NCBI GenBank assembly: GCA_002118135.1
Contig: BDIU01000205.1
Location: 124,001 to 188,000 of the forward strand
Source: Trebouxia sp. TZW2008
Taxonomy: Eukaryota; Chlorophyta; Trebouxiophyceae; Trebouxiales; Trebouxiaceae
Direction of reading: 5' to 3'
Length of the DNA: 64,000 bases
Shown here: one piece after another, positions 35,903-47,300 of the stretch
Layout of the letters: the number at the start of each line of letters is the position of its first letter
Numbering within the stretch: position 1 is the stretch's first letter
The notes under the pieces: model-generated
What the model was told of the DNA's origin: nothing
The model's database searches: none
The model's input: only the letters and a program-made list of their open reading frames with translations
Made by a program: the position numbers and the translations under genes

Positions 35903-38900
35903 ATGGAAAGCACGACATGTTTGCAGGTTGTACAACCCACACCTGCATCAGGCAACATCAACCCCAAGAAGATGAATGCATACATTCAGCAGCAGTCGCA
36001 AGCAGCAGCTAGAGCCGCCAAGACATCAGACCCAACTCCAATCCTGTTGCTCTACTTCCAGCGCATGGCGCAAGTGTGTCATGGCCTAGGCAGATGGCTT
36101 GACCACATACACATCAGCACCATTCTGTACGGCACAGCGACTGTCATAGTATCCATTGAAGCAGAGTGCAAAGACCGGCAGCTGCCTAATCTCGCCCAGC
36201 AAGAACTGAAACTGTTCCTGCGCTTCATGCTTGAACGCCTGCAACCTGTCCTGCCAGACACCAGAGCAAGAGGAGCCAGCGGCATTCTGTGGTCTTTTGC
36301 CAAAATTGGTATCAACCCTGACACCTTGATCCCTGGTACTGTGGACAAAGTAGCACAGCAGTACACTCGCCATATCAGAACAGCCGTTGGGACATCCTAT
36401 GCGTCCCTGCTTTGGGCTTGTGCAGAGCTGAATCTGGACCCCTGCAAAGGGCACCTGCTGCAGAAGGCTCTGGGGCAGTTGGAGCGCGCTGAGCTGTCAC
36501 AGTACAAGGCCCACGAGCTGGCAAACATCGTCTACAGCTTAGCCAAGATGCCGACAATCCAGCCGTCAATCCCACTTCTCAATGGTCTGTGCCATTGCTT
36601 CCTCAAGCAGTTGCAGTCTAATGCGGAGAAGCACCAGCCCATTGCACAAGGGGTTGCCAACTTTGCCTGGGCATTGGCAAAGCTCAAGTTTTTGCCGTCA
36701 TGTGAGCTGACACGCGCCATGATGGACAGAATGCTCAGTCTCTGTCATGACACAGCGCAGCATAGACCTAGTTCCCAGAACATCGCCAACTTCTTGCTCG
36801 GTTGTGCTGAGCTCAGAGTCACAATCCAGCCGGATGAAGCTCAAGCGCTCATGACTCAGCTCCTCGCATGCTCAAAGCTGCAAAACAAGCAGCTTCAGCA
36901 GCACCTGGTCAACTCAGCCTGGGCTCTAGCAGTCAGTGGGCAGCTGCACACACCCCTCTTCAGACAAATCCTGCAACGTGTGAGTGGCTTAGCCCGACCC
37001 TCCGTTCCTCTTCCTGAAGCCCACATGGACCAACTGCACCGCGCTCTACACAGATTACACGCCTCCTCAGATGCAAGCGTTGCAGACCAAACAGCGTGGC
37101 AAGAAGCTCAAGCAGAGCTGCAGCAGTTGGGTCCCATGCCTTTCACACCCGAGACGGTGTTGCTAGGCAAAGAGCAAGTGGCTGCTGCTCTAGAAGCCCT
37201 TGGCCTTGACTTCACCAGTGCAGAATCTGTGGAGGCCTATTGGGTGGATGCCATAGTCTGGCCGCAGACCCCTGAAGCGCCTCCATTGATTGCACTTGTT
37301 GAAGACCCAGATTGCTTCATGAATGAGCCAAGCAGGTAAGCCACCTTACGTGTTGACTGTATCTGTGAAGGACCTTGATTGCTTTACAAATGAGTCAAGC
37401 AGGTATGCACCAGCCAGTACATTTGCCTAGCTGGCTGTTGATGAAGCGCTTCCACTGCTTGTGCTTGTCGAAGACACAGATTGCTTTGTGAATGAGCCAA
37501 GCAGGTAAAGCACAAAGAGAATGTCGACTGCAATTGTGGAAGACCGCAATTGCTTTGTGATTGAGCTGAGCAAATAAAGTAAATAGTACATTTGCCTAAC
37601 TGTCTGCTGATGAAGCACCTCCGCTGATTGTCTCCCTGGAGGATGCAGACTGCCGCATGAATGAGCTCAGCAGGTAAATGGAGTGCATTGCCTAGCAGGC
37701 AGCCGATTGCCGCTTATACAGAAGCCGTCTTGAGCTGCTCTTGATGAGAGAAGACTCACAACATGGCTCATGAGCATGTGCGTGTGTATTTTCTATCCTG
37801 TTCTGCCCAGCAGAGTTGTTTGTCAGGGCAGTGCAGATGTGCTTGCTGTTCAGTACTGCAGCTCATGCAATGTCGTCATGCAATGTCATAATGCTATGCT
37901 CACAGCATGCTCCTTGGTTTTTAGCATCAGTTCCATTTCCTCAACAGCTAACAGCAGCAGGACAACAATGCAATGGCTTGCAGACAGAGGAACAGACACA
38001 CAAGCATGTAGCCAATGCCTGGTGCTGCTTAATGCAGGCAAAACGTCTTTCATGCAATGAGCTGCATGATACTACAGCAGTACGCAGGCAATGACAGTTG
38101 ATGAGCTGTAAGTCTGCAATGCCATTTTATCAGATGAGTCACATCTGGCTCCCTACCCCGGACTGTAAATTCTATTGGTTGATTGATCGATTTTGTATCT
38201 GGCATCATCTCGAATGACTTTGGGCTTCCTCAATTATCAGCTTGCAGGTGTGTAGCTGCCATGTTTGTGCCTCAAAGGCACAGAGCGTGCATTCACAATG
38301 ACATGCACGCTGCTGTTTTGCCAATGGCCTGTTTTTCTGTCTGCAGGCTGGTCTCTGAGCTTCTGCTGTGTACAAGAGCTGTGGCAGCGATGCGCCATGC
38401 CACAATTTGTCTTACTGTAATCTTCTGTTCTGCGTTAGTGCAATTTCATTGCTTTTTGCTAATGGCTTCTTCTTGCCTGCAGGCTGACGGGACGAGCAGT
38501 CTTTCGGCACCAACTACTTCAACAGCGCGGTCAGTTGGCTGTGGTCCCAGCCTTTGTGGCCAAAGGCACCCTGGAGCAGCTGACACACTACCTCAAGCCC
38601 AGGCTAGAAAGCGCTGCAGGAACCAGCCTGAATCCTTATAAATTGGTGCAAGCTGACAGCGGTGACAGCTTGCCTGGTGCAAATCACCCTGGAGCAGCTG
38701 ACACAGTCAACGTACATGGTTCCAACATTTCTGATTTAAAGCACCATGGAGCAGTTGGTACACAGAGTGACAGTGGTCACAGCATTCCTGGTGCAAGTCA
38801 CCCTGGAGCAGCTGACAAAGTGACTCATTGTGGTCACGGCATTCCTGGTGCAAGTCGACCTGAAGCAATTGGCACAGTGGATGATGGTGGCCACGGCATT

Positions 38901-39116
38901 TCTGGTTCAAAGTGCCCTGGAGCAGTTGCAACAGTGAATGATGGATGTCACGGCATTCTTGGCACAAATAATTTGGTAGCGGCTGATACAGTGCATCAAG
39001 CCCAGGCGGCAAAGCACTCCACTAGACACCCTGGAGCAATTGACACAGCTCTGCACACCTCAGCTGAAGGTTACCGTGGAAAATATTCCAAACGCCTCTC
39101 CGCATCTGCAATTTGA
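35903..39116 (+). CDS. Octotricopeptide-repeat (OPR) protein with RAP domain
   Basis: Two phase-matched exons, 35903-37335 and 38483-39116, encode 688 aa from the ATG at 35903. More N-terminal exons are possible. Repeated helical motifs of OPR/FASTK type are visible: ASGILWSFAKIGINPD, YASLLWACAELNLDP, ELANIVYSLAKM, GVANFAWALAKLKFLPS and NIANFLLGCAELRV. The split C-terminal RAP domain reads PPLIALVEDPDCFMNEPSR then LTGRAVFRHQLLQQRGQLA, followed by a VVPAF strand. Such proteins bind organelle mRNAs and control their stability, splicing or translation. The final ~150 residues after KPRLESAAG are a Gly/His/Ala-rich tail made of 57-base repeats that derive from this same exon read in another frame (see the repeat at 38571). 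The true C-terminus could therefore be earlier if an unseen splice is used. Confidence 0.85.
37336..37690 (+). repeat. Ghost copies of OPR exon donor edge (4 copies)
   Basis: Downstream of the functional donor at 37336, four copies of the exon end recur near 37365-37402, 37440-37506, 37535-37577 and 37600-37676. Each ends in AGCAGGTA or AGCAAATA (functional: AGCAGGTAAG). The protein sense of the best copies is EDTDCFVNEPSR and EDADCRMNELSR, against EDPDCFMNEPSR. Most keep a usable donor. Confidence 0.94.
38232..38482 (+). repeat. Ghost copies of OPR second-exon acceptor edge
   Basis: Two decayed acceptor copies, near 38243 and 38345, precede the functional acceptor at 38482. They share the TGCAGGCTG start and the intron text around it (GGCACAGAGC, TTGCCAATGGC/TTGCTAATGGC). 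Confidence 0.75.
38571..39116 (+). repeat. 57-bp tandem repeat derived from the RAP exon, translated in a shifted frame
   Basis: The block CACCCTGGAGCAGCTGACAC starts at about 38569 in the RAP frame (GTLEQLTH). It recurs near 38688, 38744, 38802, 38859, 38916, 38973 and 39029 at about 57-base steps. In the continuing open frame the copies read PGAADTV, PGAADKV, PEAIGTV and PGAVATV, i.e. shifted by one base relative to the first. The frame remains open to the stop at 39114-39116. Further out-of-frame copies run on to about 39440. Confidence 0.9.
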
Positions 39117-41053
39117 ATGGGGCTTCAACGCACCTGGGATGGATGACACAGAGGGGGGCGTCCTGATGCCCATCTGCTTTTGCAAGCTGATTGTGGCTTC
39201 AAGGCACCCTGGAGAAGTCAGCACAGAACACAAGTGAGGCTTGCTGCAGAAAGCACCCTGCAGGCGCTGGTCCCAGCTGCCAGAGTCAAGGCACCCTGGA
39301 GCATCTGACACAGTCCAGGTGATTGCTGCACAGCCTAGGGGGGCTGCTGCAGACAGCACACCCTGGAGCAGCTAAAACACTTCCACAAGCCTCAGAAACT
39401 GCTGCAGAAAAAACCTTGGAGCAGCTGACACATCACCTTTAGTCTGGGCTAAACAGGGTGCTGCAAGATGCGTCCTTGGTGCTGACAGGATGGTGCTGTT
39501 TTCATCAATGGCAAGCATCAGCCTGGTAACGTGAGCCACAAAACTTTTCCGCCAAGTGTTCACAGACGCGTGCTTATAGGTGCTGCCTTTGCCAGTCTGT
39601 CAAAGCTTGTGGCAACCCAGCTGGGCATGACAACTTGCAGGATGCAATGGTCAAACCTGATGTACCACTGAATGGTTAGCACAGATGCTTTGCTGATTGT
39701 TCTTGTGTGGCTCCAAGGAATGGCATACGCAGGACATCAATGTGTTGTTGACGGCTGCCAGGGAGGCCTATTGGCATGCCCTGCGCTCCAGGCCACCTTG
39801 ACTTGGAACATACCCACTAGCATGCTGCTGATGGCAATGCATATGCCATTTCTGGCACTCCAAAGCTCCGCGGTGTTAAGCACATGCAAATGCAAACAAG
39901 AGTTTGCTGCCTCGCAGGTACAAGCTTTGCCATAAAGCAGCTTCGAAAGGGCGTTCTTTGGGCACAGCAGATGCCATATGCCAAGTCCTAAGCAGAGCAC
40001 AAGCATGTCCTGGGTGCGGTCTACATTGACATCTTGTCTTGGGCTGCCAGAGTCGCACCTTTGCTGCAGATGCCATTGCTTGTAGATTTGCGACGTAGGC
40101 ATGTTGTCTTGCTGAACAGCTGCGTAACACTCATCTGTCACAGTACAGCGGAGCAGTGTTGCATCATATGCTGATACTTTGCTGCCAGTGTAACAAGACA
40201 CATAATGTCAATAGTACAGAGATAGTACATTCAATACTGTATGGTCTGATGCAGGCAGAGCATACAAGCATGAATGTGTCATTGTGCCACAAAGGTTTGA
40301 CATTGGGAAGCAATCATTGCTTTTCATACAATGCTGGAATTCCCCAAGCAGCAGCAGAATCAGCAAGTGAACATACCTTGACTTGCTGTCAGACGACTTA
40401 CTTAGTTCTGATCTGAAGGCAAACTCCTGACATTGCACTGACAAGCTTTGGACAAACCGAGATCACATGCTGCCAGCTGATCTGGCCCTGCAAATGTGTC
40501 TAGCAGCTATGATGCATTGATTGCTGTGGAATGTTGACCCGACATGCTGCTATAGGCGTGCGCAAAGCCTATGTCTGTAATCAGCAAATATATCAGTGCT
40601 GAAGACTTGACTTATGTACTTGTTTAGCGAGCAATCAGCAGGTCGTATGGGAAGCTTTGCAAAGCATCAAGGACAAGGCTGACATAGGATGGCGTTCCCT
40701 GTTACAGTAGTAAAGAGTGCCCCCGCAGTGCTGTGCTGAGCTTGTCAATGAACAGAAGATGTAGCTGCTGCAAACTACCTTTCTATTACATCATCTCACA
40801 TTGCACGACGTTGAGGCTTTGTGAAACAACGCCACCCCGCATGAACCTTATACGTTATTATTATCCGGCACATACTGTGTAAGTTGCAGCAGGACAAGCC
40901 CAACTGTCACTTGCAATGCCATATGCAGCATAGATTGGCGAGATTCAAACTTTTGTACTCTTACAAGCCCGGAACATCAAGTTTTGCATTGAAGGAGCTT
41001 TCAGTGTACAACACTAACGGTTTCAGCTCCAGTTGAGACCATCAGTAAGCCTT
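39117..41053. other. Convergent intergenic region
   Basis: About 1.9 kb between the stops of the OPR gene (+) and the AlkB gene (-). The first 320 bases hold decaying copies of the RAP-exon block (near 39206, 39292, 39360 and 39415). The rest, including an unconvincing 154-codon minus-strand open frame at 39737-40201, shows no recognisable gene. Confidence 0.6.
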
Positions 41054-43556
41054 TCATTTCTTCAGCGGTGACTGTCTGAAGGTAATTGAGAGACGTCTTG
41101 GACCTGCCAGATCTGCCTTGCTGATGCCATGTGTATACATGTATCTAGCCTCCTTGGTGATCACCTGCAACAGCATGGAAAAACTTGTAAAACACTACAT
41201 TACTAATGCACTGTTACTGAGTAAGATCAAGTCTGAGGTCAAGGCATGCCCTGTCCTTGGAAAACGCCAATGCATGCACAAACTTTGACTGATCATGCGC
41301 AGCACATTCTGAGAGTGGGGTCAGAGCAAATACAGCACAGTTGGGTTCAGTCCTATACCCACAGCGCATTTGATGCAACCACGTAGTCAACAATATGGCA
41401 GTGTAGTGGCACAAGAAGGTGCTGCACAAAACTGCGCAGTTCTGCAGCTATGCGTGTGAGCAACATGACGCTGCAATGGTCCCAAGATAGCTACCAAAGT
41501 CTGCAGAGTGCATGAGACACATTGAGGCAACAACAAGCGCCATTCTGCAAACAAGCACCTATGTATGCCAGTAACATGTACATCAGCAACATGGGACAGC
41601 AGTAGCACCACAGCGCGCTATATGAACCTGCAGACATGCGGCTATGCATGGAAGCTATGTATGTCAGCAACATGTAAGTTAGTAACATGGAACAGCAGTA
41701 GCACCAGGGCATGCTACATGGACCTGTGGCCAAGTGGCTATGAATGTAAGCAACATGATGCCGCATTAGCATAACAGGATGCTAGACCCACCTGCAGAGT
41801 GCAAGGCGGTAACTCAACTGCAACGCTGTGAGCCTTCTTGCTGCAGCTGAAGGTCATCACGGCCGGCCCTGCCAGACTCAACGTCACAATCTTGTCTGTG
41901 GATAGCTGCCTGTAGTCATTGAAGAGTAAGGTGAGGAAATGTGAGCAAGGCAAACCAGTTTCTTTTGGGTGAAAGATTCTAGCTTGGGATCTTGATGACT
42001 GCCAACCCTGCCAGACTCAGTGCCGCAAATATTGTCTATGGGAAGTTGCCTGTAGCCGTTGAGAGAACCTTACATAGACCACTACAGACTTTAGACAGAA
42101 TGGCTCAACCAATGGTTTGTGCACCTGTATTTGCAGCTTCAACAAAAGCTGTGGCACATACAATTGGACATGCATGAGGCTGCATCACAGCCGTCAAAAT
42201 AAATTATGTATGCAACAGCGTAACCAATAGAAGAAGTTGCTGTGCACCTGTCATCCACATGGGGCTTCAGCCAGTGCCCTAGGGCTTTCTGATAGTCTAT
42301 TGCATTGGCTTCATTGGGCTGGAAGGCTGCCAGCAAAGGGATGCTTTGCATGCGCTGGATGAGCATCAGCAGCTGGGTAGGGAAAGCTGTTGCGCCTGCT
42401 ATCACTGTACGCTTGCCCAGGTCCATCTCAGCGCCCCACCGCTTTCCCCTGCAAGCAACAAAGCATGGTTCCATGAAAGCATTGGTCAGTCGCCACTCTG
42501 CTGCAGCTAATATTCAGGTGATGATGGTGATCGCAATGGCACTGGCTTTGATGCCAAATTGTGAGGATGATCATGTTCATGCCTGCCTTCAGTGGGGCTG
42601 GCCGGCAAAGTTCTGTTTGTTGCATTCGGTCTGTTGCATTCGGTCAGTTGCATTCGGTCTGTTGCCTGACCTAGTGCAAATGTGCTACATTCAGCGCTGC
42701 ATTTGAAGCTTAGCAGCCACATCACACTAAGCTACTATCCCGCCGGGGGCATACACATGCAGCATGTGTGCAAGGTTCTCCCCAATATGGCAAAAGGTGA
42801 CACTTACCTGTGCTTGCCATTGAAGATGCTGTCTTTCCAATGTGGAGCACATGTGTCCAGCATGTCAATGAGGTCCTTCTCCTCTTCCTCAGTGACAAAA
42901 CTTGGTATGCGATATTCCCCACTCAATGTTGCATGAGGTATGGGCTGCAATCTTGAAGATGCAACCGCATGCAGCTGTTGCGCATCTGTTTGTGCATGCT
43001 GCTGCAAGCTGCGTGCAGGACTGTCATGTAACTCTGGCTCGTCTTCAAGACGGTTTTGGTTGTTATCGTGCCGTGCAGGCTCTTCTTTGCTCTTTCTGGC
43101 TACGTTTGGTAAAGTGTCTGCATGCAATGGTATTTCTGCGGACAAGAACTTTTTTTCAGCTTGCCACAGACGGATCAACGAGCACTTCAACAGTCAGAGC
43201 CCATGCATACCTGGTTTTTCTGGAGACGGGCAATGCTGTTTTGTAGATTGTGCTTCGGCAGCTTGCTTTGCTTTAGGCTTTAGCAACGGGCGCTTCAAAC
43301 TATCCCGCTGGCAAGTGGCACTCTCAACGTGTACACTGATGACCGCCAAAGGCACCTGGTCAGGCACCGGCCAAGGTCACTACTACGCCAGATGGTTCAA
43401 ACTTCGCTCAGCTTCCAACATGCAGGAGGTTCTTCGCACCTGCTTGCCGCAAAGAGGACACTCTGCAAAAGCGCTGCCTTCCGCTGTGCGTGCCGGACCA
43501 GACAAGGCAAAAGCCCGCTTTCGCTTTTTGCTCTGCGTCTTCAGTTCGTGAAAAGA
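41054..43556 (-). CDS. AlkB-type Fe(II)/2-oxoglutarate oxygenase with N-terminal zinc finger (5' end unresolved)
   Basis: Phase-consistent exons, coding order: about 43540-43440, 43355-43211, 43135-42808, 42448-42248, 41909-41792, 41164-41054. The N-terminal part is basic (KKRKR) and carries a CPLC...H....C zinc-finger-like motif (ECPLCGKQ then VPLAVISVHVESATC) resembling UBZ4/Rad18 fingers, although the last spacing is longer than usual. A charged linker follows, then the AlkB fold: IPSFVTEEEEKDLIDML, AFQPNEANAIDYQ, iron ligands in KPHVDDRQLS (HxD), VTLSLAGPAVMTF, and the C-terminal ARYMYTHGISKADLAGPRR with the distal His and the 2OG-binding Arg. The family removes alkyl groups oxidatively from nucleic acids or protein. 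An ubiquitin-binding finger would suggest recruitment to damaged chromatin (inference). The start codon was not found; the open frame at 43684-43998 may be the first exon. Confidence 0.85.
41410..41765 (-). repeat. ~115-bp intronic tandem repeat in the AlkB gene
   Basis: Three or more units share GGCACAAGAAGG/AGTAGCACCA, ACCTGCAGACATGCGGCTATG-like text and GTAAGCAACATG blocks (plus strand), near 41410, 41595 and 41695. It lies in the 627-base intron between 41792 and 41164. Confidence 0.75.
41985..42080 (-). repeat. Ghost copy of AlkB exon 5 acceptor edge
   Basis: The plus-strand block CCCTGCCAGACTCAGTGCCG through the GTAG acceptor repeats CCCTGCCAGACTCAACGTCA of exon 41909-41792. It lies on the acceptor side and is frameshifted. 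Confidence 0.88.
42605..42668. repeat. Short GTTGCATTCGGTC tandem repeat
   Basis: Three tandem ~15-base units of TGTTGCATTCGGTC inside an AlkB intron (42449-42807). No other meaning is seen. Confidence 0.85.
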
Positions 43557-43683
43557 TCACAGACAAGGAGCACCGGTTGACCGGGGGAGGCGCTCCGACT
43601 GTTCAGCGACGCTGTGGCGCCAGCGTGATGTCAACAACGCACACTATGTCCCTGAATACAGGTCACCTGCGCTATCAAGGAAG

Positions 43684-43998
43684 TCAAGACGGAAGTTGGA
43701 GCTTTCTGCACGGGTCGAACTGCACCCACATGACACTTGACCCCCCAACCGCCCCGTGATCTTCAACTATTTCTTTGATGCTCGTGCCTGACGCCGGAGG
43801 CCTGCCGTTCATCGTCTTGCTCGCCAGGACTATTGGAATAACGGCCGCTCCAGACTGGCTTGAGCTCGCTTTGAGAGGCGGCTTTAGGTCAAGTGTGAGT
43901 ATCTGCATCACCTCGCAGTCGTGTTCGTCCGTTGCGGAAGACTGCCTTGGAAAGCCTTGCAAGGCCGCAGCAACATTCTCAGCGGTGAACACCGACAT
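43684..43998 (-). CDS. Unidentified open frame, possible first exon of the AlkB gene
   Basis: An ATG-initiated 104-codon frame with coding-like composition (MSVFTAENVAAALQGF, then VMQILTLDLKPPL and IPIVLASKTMNG), G/C-richer than the introns around it. It lies just upstream of the AlkB exons on the same strand and faces the divergent promoter shared with the ARM-PIMT kinase gene. That position suits a first exon, but I could not find a donor that joins it in phase. It might also be a small separate gene. No family is recognised. Confidence 0.5.
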   Translation of the reverse strand: MSVFTAENVAAALQGFPRQSSATDEHDCEVMQILTLDLKPPLKASSSQSGAAVIPIVLASKTMNGRPPASGTSIKEIVEDHGAVGGSSVMWVQFDPCRKLQLPS

Positions 43999-44333
43999 AG
44001 CGACGCCGTTTGGCTAATTTCGTGTGTGTTCGTCACTCTCGCCAGCTAGATCAACTTGATAGCTTACTAAGGCTCTTTCGAGTCGTCGGCACTTACGGCC
44101 AGCAGGCGGCCAGATAAAGCCTGCGGGAAGCTTCAAACGAAGCAATCAGCCTGCAGCGCAGGCTTGCGTTGCTTGATGCGGCATATACGGCCAAGGGAGG
44201 GAAGCAGCAAAGCTGCTTGTCCCAGCTAGTGTGACTCGAAATTTACTTGCTGCGAACAGCGTCAGAGCCTCAGACTTCAGCCCATATCAGGCAACAGTCG
44301 AAGCACACAGCAAAGCAGTAGTTGTGGGTGGTG
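43999..44333. promoter_or_regulatory. Short divergent promoter region
   Basis: About 335 bases between the minus-strand ATG at 43998 and the plus-strand ATG at 44334, if the former is a real start. It is G/C-rich and has no ghost copies. I can name no specific element. Confidence 0.45.
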
Positions 44334-47300
44334 ATGGGCAAATTCAAAGACAAGCTCAATAAGTTCACACGCTCAGTTGTCGGTCCGACCACTGCGCTAA
44401 AACAAAGAGATAGCTCAGAATTTGGGCCCTCAGGAGTCAATTCCTCCAGACCATTGCAAGACAGTGCTGAACAAGATGTCGCTGCCATCAGCAAAGCATA
44501 CAGGTAAGACACGTGTGACTTGACTATCTAAGTTGACCTAGCTTTGGTAAGCTGTCAAGACTCGGATAGTAAGGCAAAAGATGACCAACCCCAACTCTCA
44601 TGCTGCATGTTCCCTGTCATGATGCACCATGCTGTCACATTAATTGTGTGAGATGCTGCTGACGACCACCTTCTTATGTGTTTCCTGCTTTTGTCATGAC
44701 CCTCATACTTGATGTCTTGGCTGTTTAGCATCCTGAGTTGTGAACATCTCCTGAATAGATGCTCCTCTTCCCCTGCAGGGAAGTCCCAGCTGCAGTGGCA
44801 AAGACTGATGGCATGCCACGTGTCATGGCAGTCAACGGCGGCGCACTGCACTCAGACGTTGTATCACCAGCAGTCAGACCAGCGTTTGGTCAAGTACAGG
44901 ACACTGCACTGCAGCATGACACCTCAGCTGCTGTTGCACAGCCACGCTCTCGCCGCCTGCACACCAACAGCTCCATAGAGCAAGCAGAAACTGTAAGCAG
45001 CACAGAGCAATCAACCTTCGCCTCTGGTCCTCACAACATGCAGCGCAGCTCTGCAGAGACTGCGTCAGAGTTCTCGCCTTTTGGGGCTTCCCTTTCTGAT
45101 GGCATTCCGCCTGCTTTCCACACTGGCAGCAGTGCACAATCTGCCAATAGGCTGGCGCCCACTCCTGGCATGCGCTACACTGTCAACCTGGCCACAGGCA
45201 AGTCTAGTCTCTGGAGTCCTTCAGTCTGCAGTGCATTGCACAAGTCTTGGCTTGCTGGTTAGCACTGCACAATCTGCCAATAGGCTGGCGTACACTACAC
45301 TGTCAATCTGGCCACAAGCAAGTTCAGTCATTGAGTATTTTGACTTTGCAATGCGCTGCTAAGGTTTGAGCATGACGTGCGGTACAATGTCGATTTTGCC
45401 ACTGGCAACCTCAGTCACCAAGTGGTCTCTACTGCAATGGACTTCAAGTCTGGCCTCATGCAAGTTCAATCCTCATCTATATGAGTCTGTCCAGCGCATT
45501 GCAAACGTCAGGGCATCCTGATTTGCAATGCCCAATCTGCCGGTAGGATCGCGCCCACTTCTGGCGCATGCTACATTGTCAATCTGGCCACAGGCAAGTG
45601 CAGTCATGAAGTGTCCGCAAGGTGCATTGCGCTGTCAGTCTGACCACACACAAGCTCCTCAGCTGCCACAAGTTTCAGAGGGTAAGGTGGGTGGCCAGAT
45701 AGGTTCCTTGCAGCGGTGACAACACAATGGTTGGGTAGTTACATACTGTGCAGCCAAGTCTTGGTCAAAACAAAGGCTGCCTCAAGCCACAGAGGGCGAG
45801 ATAGAGGGCTTTGCCATTGTCAAGCGACATTAATCTGTGCAACAAAGTCTGGTTTGAGTCTAAGCCCGACACAACATGCTGACCCTTGGCTCCATGCTGT
45901 GCAGCCAAGTCTGGGTCAAGTTTGAGGCTGCCGCAAGACACAGAGGGTGAGATAGAGGGCCTGGTGGAGCAGCTACAGCAGGGCAGTGCAGAAGATCGCG
46001 GGCTGGCGGCTGAGAAGCTGTTTAACAAGGCTGCAGAGGACGAGCAGGCCCGACAAAAAGCTGCTGCTATTGGCGTCATCCAACCCTTGGTAGGCTCAAT
46101 GGCTGGTTGCCACAAACAGAAAGTTTTTTGTTGAGATGAATGGCAGTCAAGGCGCAGTCAGGAAGCATCAGAGCCCTCGAAAGTGTCACAGCGCTTCTTG
46201 ACATCCCGTTTGACATGCCTGTCAAGGATGCAAGCAGGACGCTTATTCATCTCCTCACCTGTTTTGGTTGTGAAATCGTCTCCATCAGCATCAGCTTGAC
46301 AGCTGATAGCAGAGCGCAGGTACTGGGTAGACCACAAGATTCAGGTCGTTTCTGATCGTCTGACATGGACTAGAATTGTAGCATGTCTTCCACCAGACAT
46401 TCCCAGCTGTGGGGGTGGATCCATCGCAAACGAGGCTAAAAGCCCATGCAGTGCAACATGTGAGCACATGTAAACCATGCGTAGTGTTAATTATGGTCCC
46501 ACATTCCGGCACATGTGCTAGGTGTGTGTGGTCAAGTCCTGTCTCGCCAGGCAGGCTTGTTCTGAGCATCTGGCATACTGTGCATAGTGCATAGTGTCTG
46601 AGCACTAAGCTTATGACATGAAATGTATGATTGCAGTTTCGAGTGCTGCATGATGGCAAGGAGAGGGGCCGCATGTACGCTGGCTATGCGCTGAGCATCA
46701 TCAGTTTGCACACACAAGCCACGCGCAATTTGTTGTCGCGCAGCTTCTCAAGTAGATTACATGAATGCAGGTCCGACTGCTGCATGATGGCATGGAGAGC
46801 GGCCGCATGTATGCTGGCTATGCGCTGAGCAGCATCATCAGTTGGTGCACACAAGCTACACACACTTTGTTGACGCACAGCTTCTGAAGCAGATTACATG
46901 AATGCAGGTTTGACTGCTGCATGATGGCAAGGAGAGCGGCCGCATGTATGCTGGCTATGCGCTGAGCAGCATCAACTCGCACACACAAGCTACGCACAGT
47001 GTGTTGACGCACAGCTTCTCAAGCAGATTACATGCATACAGGTTTGACTGCTGCATGATGGCAAGGAGAGCGGCGGGATGTATGCTGGCTATGCGCTGAG
47101 CAGCATCAATCTGCACACACAAGCTACGCACACTTTGTTGACGCACAGCTTCTGAAGCAGGTTACCTATGTGCAGGTCCGACTGCTGCATGATGGGAAGG
47201 AGAGGGGCCGCATGTATGCTGGCTATGCCCTCAGCAGCATCATCTCTCCCCACACTGGCATGACTGAGATCAGAGCAGCTGGGGTCATTCCTGCTCTGGT

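Noticed and set aside
39737..40201. 154-codon minus-strand open frame
   Set aside because: Cys/His/Met-rich chance-like composition, no family motifs and no credible splice partners; it lies between two gene 3' ends.
46632..47172. Regular ~135-base repeats suggested a CRISPR-like array
   Set aside because: The repeated part is exon coding sequence plus an acceptor, and the 'spacers' are also repeats of intron text. There is no short palindromic repeat and no cas gene, and the context is nuclear eukaryotic.
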